From contig CAVZWW010000003.1 of the NCBI GenBank assembly GCA_963779225.1, positions 434,001 to 498,000 on the forward strand: a stretch of 64,000 nucleotides of DNA. Reading direction: 5' to 3'. The notes beneath the pieces are model-generated. The model saw only the letters and a list, made by a program, of their open reading frames with translations. It ran no database searches and was not told the origin of the DNA. Both the position numbers and the translations under genes were made by a program. The first letter of the stretch is position 1, and the number at the start of each line of letters is the position of its first letter. Shown here piece after piece: positions 60,355-64,000 of the stretch. The DNA comes from CAVPCZ01 sp963779225. Its GTDB lineage: Bacteria > Bacteroidota > Ignavibacteria > UBA10030 > UBA6906.

Positions 60355-62520
60355 CTACAAACTCGTTGCTATCGCAGAGCGCGGAGCACACCGGAGAGAG
60401 ATCATCGTTCCCTGCCGCACGCGTTCACCGGGTGCAGGATTCTGGCCGGTGACTGTGCCGGATCCGGCGACGGAGACATCCAGCCGATGGTTCGTCAATC
60501 GATTGATGGCACGGCGCATGCTCAGGCCGCGCAATTCCGGGACCAGTGTATACCCTGCGGGAAGTGAAACTACCTGTTCCTCAGTCCGGAGGGTCACGGT
60601 ACCTCCGGAAGCAAGTGTTGTACCGGGTGGCGGGGATTGAGAAAGGACCACCGCGCCGTTTCCGCTCACTTCAGCCCTGTATCCCTGTGTTTCCAGGAGT
60701 GCCGAGGCGACATCTACTTTCAAATTCACCACATCGGGAGCGAGGCGGCGATTGGCGCCTGCAATCGCCATGGAACGTTGTTGCAACCCGGCCGGGCGGT
60801 CCGCAATGGCGTGCACTTTTTCTGCGATCCCTTTGAAAATCGGCGCACTGGCGAGTCCACCGTAATAGCCGCCGGACCGCGGATTATCCAGCATGACGAG
60901 GCATACATATTTCGGCGCTTCTGCGGGAAAGAACCCGACAAAGGATGCAGTATAGTCACTCAGGCCGTACCGGCCATTCACGACCTTCTTTGAGGTGCCC
61001 GTCTTGCCGGCGATCCTTAACCCTGCCACCCTGGCCTCCGTGCCAGTTCCACGTTCAACGACTCCTTCGAAGAAGCGTGTCAGAACCCGTGCCGTCGAAT
61101 CGGATATCACGCGGCGGATTTGTTGTTGTGTTGTTTCCAGAAGGACATCCTGCTGCGCGTTGACCACCTGACGGACGACAAACGGCTTCATCAGCCAGCC
61201 GCCGTTGGCTACGGCTGCATAGGCCATGACCAGCTGCAGGGGCGTTGTTGCGACTTCGTACCCCATTGCCAGGGAGTGTAGTGTTGTCGCCGACCATTGT
61301 GCCGGCTTCTTCAGATTACCGCTGACTTCGCCGGGAAGGCCAAGATCCGTTTGTATGCCAAATCCAAACGCACGTGCGGTAAGAAACATTGTCTGCGCAC
61401 CCACACGCGTCGCAACCTTTGCCATCACGATGTTGCTCGACCGTTCCATACCTTCCTGAAACGTGAGCATGCCGTGCGGGTGTGTGTCGGTGATTACCCT
61501 GGGCTTCCGGCCGCCCATCGGAATCCGGTATGTTCCGTTTTCTGCAAAGATTTTTTCTCCGGGCCGGACGGCACCGGTTTCAAGCGCCGCACTCGCCGTC
61601 ACCAGTTTGAACACCGATCCCGGTTCGAAGGAGTCCGTGATCACCCGGTTGCGCTGCACGGCAGGATCGAGCAGGGCGGCCCGGGCGGGATTGAACGACG
61701 GAAAATTGGCCATGGCCAGCACCGCTCCCGTGGCCGGGTCGACCATGACGGCTAGGCCGCTTTCCGCTTTCTTACGCAAGACGCCTTTTTCCAGTTCTTC
61801 TTCCACGATCGCCTGTATTTCGGCATCGATGGTCAGGAGAATATTCTGCCCGTCCACCGGATCCATGCGCGGATACTCAGGCGATTGTCGGGTACGCCGG
61901 AGCGCATCGCGTTGCATGGTTACGAATCCGTCATTCCCTCGCAGCCACCGGTCGTATTGCAACTCCAGTCCACTGAGTCCGCTGTGGTCGACACCCGTAT
62001 GTCCCAGCAGCTGTCCGGCCAGATGTTCGTAATGGTACAGGCGTTCGGCTTCCGGCACCGTGATAACGCCCTGCAGGTCACGGACTGGAATACGGGCTGA
62101 GAGTGTAGGGGGTACTCCGCGTTCCAGCCAGACAAATCGTTTATCCTGATCACGTAGCCGTGCCAGGTATACTTCGCGCGGGCGGTTGAACACCTGGGCG
62201 AAGGTAACGGCGATATCATTCCGATCACGGCCGGTCTCTTTGGGATCCGCCGCGAACGATGCAAACATGGTGTTGGAGACCAGGACTTTGCCGCTACGGT
62301 CCAGGATGATTCCCCGGGCTGCCGGCAGTTTCATCGGGGCTTCATACTGCCGGCGCGCCATTTCCTGATAGGCACCGGCCTGAACAACCTGAATCTGCAC
62401 CAGGCGGCCTGCGATCACGGCAAAGGATGTCAACAGAACGATCTTCAAGATCAGAATCCGGCGCTGTATTCGAACCTGGACTGGCACCGCGTGCAGATGT
62501 TCTTCCGCCTTTGCGATCAT
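60355..62520 (-). CDS. ftsI: Septal transpeptidase FtsI (PBP3) with two PASTA domains
   Basis: Class B penicillin-binding protein. In 721 residues: a membrane helix (about 22-42), the non-catalytic dimerisation domain, the transpeptidase with S302-x-x-K305 (GSVFKLV), RSSN (SxN) and K506-TGT, and two C-terminal PASTA domains (about 590-645 and 655-710). PASTA on the septal PBP is usual in Gram-positive SpoVD/PBP2x and in some deep Gram-negative lineages, not in proteobacterial FtsI. Start overlaps the ftsL stop as ATGA. Confidence 0.95.
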   Translation of the reverse strand: MIAKAEEHLHAVPVQVRIQRRILILKIVLLTSFAVIAGRLVQIQVVQAGAYQEMARRQYEAPMKLPAARGIILDRSGKVLVSNTMFASFAADPKETGRDRNDIAVTFAQVFNRPREVYLARLRDQDKRFVWLERGVPPTLSARIPVRDLQGVITVPEAERLYHYEHLAGQLLGHTGVDHSGLSGLELQYDRWLRGNDGFVTMQRDALRRTRQSPEYPRMDPVDGQNILLTIDAEIQAIVEEELEKGVLRKKAESGLAVMVDPATGAVLAMANFPSFNPARAALLDPAVQRNRVITDSFEPGSVFKLVTASAALETGAVRPGEKIFAENGTYRIPMGGRKPRVITDTHPHGMLTFQEGMERSSNIVMAKVATRVGAQTMFLTARAFGFGIQTDLGLPGEVSGNLKKPAQWSATTLHSLAMGYEVATTPLQLVMAYAAVANGGWLMKPFVVRQVVNAQQDVLLETTQQQIRRVISDSTARVLTRFFEGVVERGTGTEARVAGLRIAGKTGTSKKVVNGRYGLSDYTASFVGFFPAEAPKYVCLVMLDNPRSGGYYGGLASAPIFKGIAEKVHAIADRPAGLQQRSMAIAGANRRLAPDVVNLKVDVASALLETQGYRAEVSGNGAVVLSQSPPPGTTLASGGTVTLRTEEQVVSLPAGYTLVPELRGLSMRRAINRLTNHRLDVSVAGSGTVTGQNPAPGERVRQGTMISLRCAPRSAIATSL

Positions 62521-62975
62521 TCGCCCAACTCCTTGCGTACCGCCGCGGCCCGATCCACCAGGTCGGGATCGAGGGTGATGAGTTCCGGCTGTTCCCGGGC
62601 ATCCAGCATCCCCAGCTGTTCCCGGGCGATCAGACTGATCCGGTCGCGCGACGACTTGCGGTTCAGCTCCGCCTGCAATGCGGCGTTGCTGTCCAGCAGG
62701 CGTTGATACCGCGTTTGCAGCGTGCCGATGTTCGCGGCGATCTCGTTGACGGTAATGATGCTGCCGATGTACATCACGATCACTGTCCCGACGATCAGCA
62801 GCACCACGATCAGGTTGAACGGAGAGACCCGTCGCCGGGTGGCGGGCTTGTTGGCACGGACGGCGTATCCTGTCACGGTGCTCTGCCGTTCCCCATTATA
62901 GACGTAGCGGTTCTCCCGAAATACCGGAGCGGGCGGTGATGCAGTGATGGTACGTTTTATGGTTCGATCCCACAT
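62517..62975 (-). CDS. ftsL: Cell division protein FtsL
   Basis: Small bitopic protein of the FtsQLB complex. In 152 residues, a basic cytoplasmic part (1-52), one membrane helix (about 53-73), and a periplasmic leucine-zipper-like coiled coil (about 75-122). Sequence conservation is low in this family; the identification rests on position between rsmH and ftsI and on topology. It overlaps the end of rsmH by 19 bases. The long C-terminal acidic tail is unusual. Confidence 0.87.
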   Translation of the reverse strand: MWDRTIKRTITASPPAPVFRENRYVYNGERQSTVTGYAVRANKPATRRRVSPFNLIVVLLIVGTVIVMYIGSIITVNEIAANIGTLQTRYQRLLDSNAALQAELNRKSSRDRISLIAREQLGMLDAREQPELITLDPDLVDRAAAVRKELGE

Positions 62976-63898
62976 GAGGTTTTCTCAGCCACGCGCATCT
63001 TTGCACTGCGTGCCCGCGGGTTTAGCGCGGTTTCCGCTTCCTGCGGAACCACAGGTTTCCGCGTCAGCACACGGAGCGGAACTTCCGCCACCTTCTGCGG
63101 GAGCAGCGCGGGGTAGTGTGAATCCGGCGGCGTGGATGCCGACCGGAAAAATTCTTTGACTATACGGTCTTCGAGCGAATGGTACGCGATCACCACAATC
63201 CGCCCACCCGGGTGGAGCCGCCGCAAGGCTTCGGGCAGGACGAGTTTCAGGTTCTGCAGTTCGCCGTTCACTTCGATGCGCAAGGCCTGGAACACCCGTG
63301 CGAGTGACTTGTTCAGGAACTGCCGCCCCACAACCGACGCCACCACATCGCGCAGATCTCCGGTGGTCCTGACCGGACGTGAGGTGATCAATCGCCGCGC
63401 AATGCGCCGGCTGTGCCGTTCTTCGCCATACTGCCAGAGAATGTCCGCCAGCTCCTGCTCGCTTCGCTCGTTCACCAGATCACCGGCCGTGAAAGGCGCG
63501 TGACGATCCAGGCGCATATCGAGCGGCTCGTCTTCTCGAAAACTGAATCCGCGTGCCGGTGCATCCAGTTGATGCGAGGAAACTCCCAGATCCAGAAGGA
63601 GACCATGGAAGAACCCGACGCCGGCTTCATCCAGGACCGAACGGAGATCCCCGAAATTCGCGTGGGCAAAGCGAATCCTGTTGCCCACCGGCGCCAGGCG
63701 TATGTGCGCTTCCGCCAGTGCCTCCTCATCGGCATCGAGTCCGATCAGCAGCCCCGATAGAGAGAGTCTCGCGCAAATCTCCTCCGCATGCCCGCCGCCA
63801 CCGATTGTACCATCGACATACGTCCCACCCGGATCGCTCACAAGGGCATCGACCGCTTCCTGGCGGAGCACAGGAATGTGAAATGCCGGCGAGGGCAC
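62957..63898 (-). CDS. rsmH: 16S rRNA (cytosine-1402-N4)-methyltransferase
   Basis: Methylates N4 of C1402 in 16S rRNA using SAM. In 313 residues, the N-terminal FHIPVL motif, the SAM loop DGTIGGGGHAEEI, the LLLDLGVSSHQLD segment, FSFREDEPLDMR and the C-terminal RKPVVPQEAE are all typical of MraW. The start codon is GTG at 63898, just after the mraZ stop. Confidence 0.96.
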   Translation of the reverse strand: MPSPAFHIPVLRQEAVDALVSDPGGTYVDGTIGGGGHAEEICARLSLSGLLIGLDADEEALAEAHIRLAPVGNRIRFAHANFGDLRSVLDEAGVGFFHGLLLDLGVSSHQLDAPARGFSFREDEPLDMRLDRHAPFTAGDLVNERSEQELADILWQYGEERHSRRIARRLITSRPVRTTGDLRDVVASVVGRQFLNKSLARVFQALRIEVNGELQNLKLVLPEALRRLHPGGRIVVIAYHSLEDRIVKEFFRSASTPPDSHYPALLPQKVAEVPLRVLTRKPVVPQEAETALNPRARSAKMRVAEKTSCGIEP

Positions 63899-63902
63899 GG
63901 GA

Positions 63903-64000
63903 TTATTTCTGGAGGACTGTCTGGGCGACGCTTTCGTAACTCTCGGCCTGTGCCTTCTGATATTCAGCGTACGTCCGGGGATTCCAGATCTCGATGTGCT
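63903..64000 (-). CDS. mraZ: C-terminal end of MraZ (clipped by the window edge)
   Basis: Thirty-two codons read HIEIWNPRTYAEY...AQTVLQK before the stop at 63903-63905. The HIEIWNP segment and the following amphipathic helix are the C-terminal half of the second MraZ (AbrB-like) repeat. MraZ represses the cluster from its own promoter region in bacteria where it has been tested; that region lies beyond the window. Position directly before rsmH is canonical. Confidence 0.88.
   Translation of the reverse strand, partial: HIEIWNPRTYAEYQKAQAESYESVAQTVLQK

Noticed and set aside
1..64000. tRNA, rRNA, CRISPR arrays, insertion sequences, integrases
   Set aside because: I looked in the gaps and ORFs and saw no cloverleaf, repeat-spacer pattern, transposase or inverted-repeat-bounded gene.

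Overview
Organism. The window reads as a chromosome segment of a moderately GC-rich bacterium of the Fibrobacterota-Chlorobiota-Bacteroidota (FCB) group, most likely the Chlorobi/Ignavibacteria/Kapabacteria side. Reasons: FCB-typical families (PorV/PorQ-type barrel, DUF2851, the protein usually mislabelled 'asparagine synthetase B', DUF4159/DUF4175 pair, 6-bladed beta-propeller, DUF6588-like barrel), a eukaryote-like type 2 IleRS, and a meso-diaminopimelate type MurE. Many genes have good Shine-Dalgarno sequences. The promoters I can see are ordinary TTGnnn-N16/17-TAnnnT, unlike the -33/-7 promoters and SD-poor starts of Bacteroidia. Assignment to a class is inference. I see no tRNA, rRNA, insertion sequence or CRISPR array.

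Layout. (1) 1-11853, minus strand: a clipped gene, GDPD phosphodiesterase, adk, rlmN, a small exported protein, a DUF6588-like barrel, then the run yggS-divIVA-PNP-ileS-dksA-like-lspA-rluD, with a promoter visible upstream of yggS. (2) 11960-16591, plus: TPR protein, larE, pyrF, DUF2851, ending at two strong hairpins. (3) 16737-20576, minus: a small barrel, the 'AsnB-like' protein and its TPR partner. (4) 20655-29813, plus: dxr-rseP, then a promoter-led four-gene envelope/signalling operon (secreted protein, FecR protein, Ig-like plus beta-barrel protein, CHASE2 class III adenylate cyclase). (5) 29831-47261, minus: PorV-like barrel, a beta-propeller next to a MauE/small Cys-peptide pair, dnaX, lon, an ECF sigma/zinc anti-sigma pair, M14 peptidase-DUF4175-DUF4159, a 52-residue membrane protein, a decayed esterase, a cupin and a heparinase II/III-like lyase. 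(6) 47424-64000, minus: the division and cell wall cluster, in transcription order mraZ (clipped)-rsmH-ftsL-ftsI-murE-murF-mraY-murD-ftsW-murG-(unassigned membrane protein)-murC-ftsQ-ftsA-ftsZ.

How it works together. The dcw cluster makes and polymerises lipid II and assembles the Z-ring; most of its genes overlap by four bases (ATGA or GTGA), so translation is probably coupled. The ileS-lspA-rluD run and dxr-rseP are housekeeping blocks. The loci most likely to hold undescribed biology are the FecR/barrel/CHASE2-cyclase operon, the MauE plus four-cysteine exported peptide with a nearby beta-propeller, the unassigned membrane protein inside the dcw cluster, and the DUF4159-DUF4175-M14 block. 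dnaX carries an A10 run at the point expected for a programmed tau/gamma switch.
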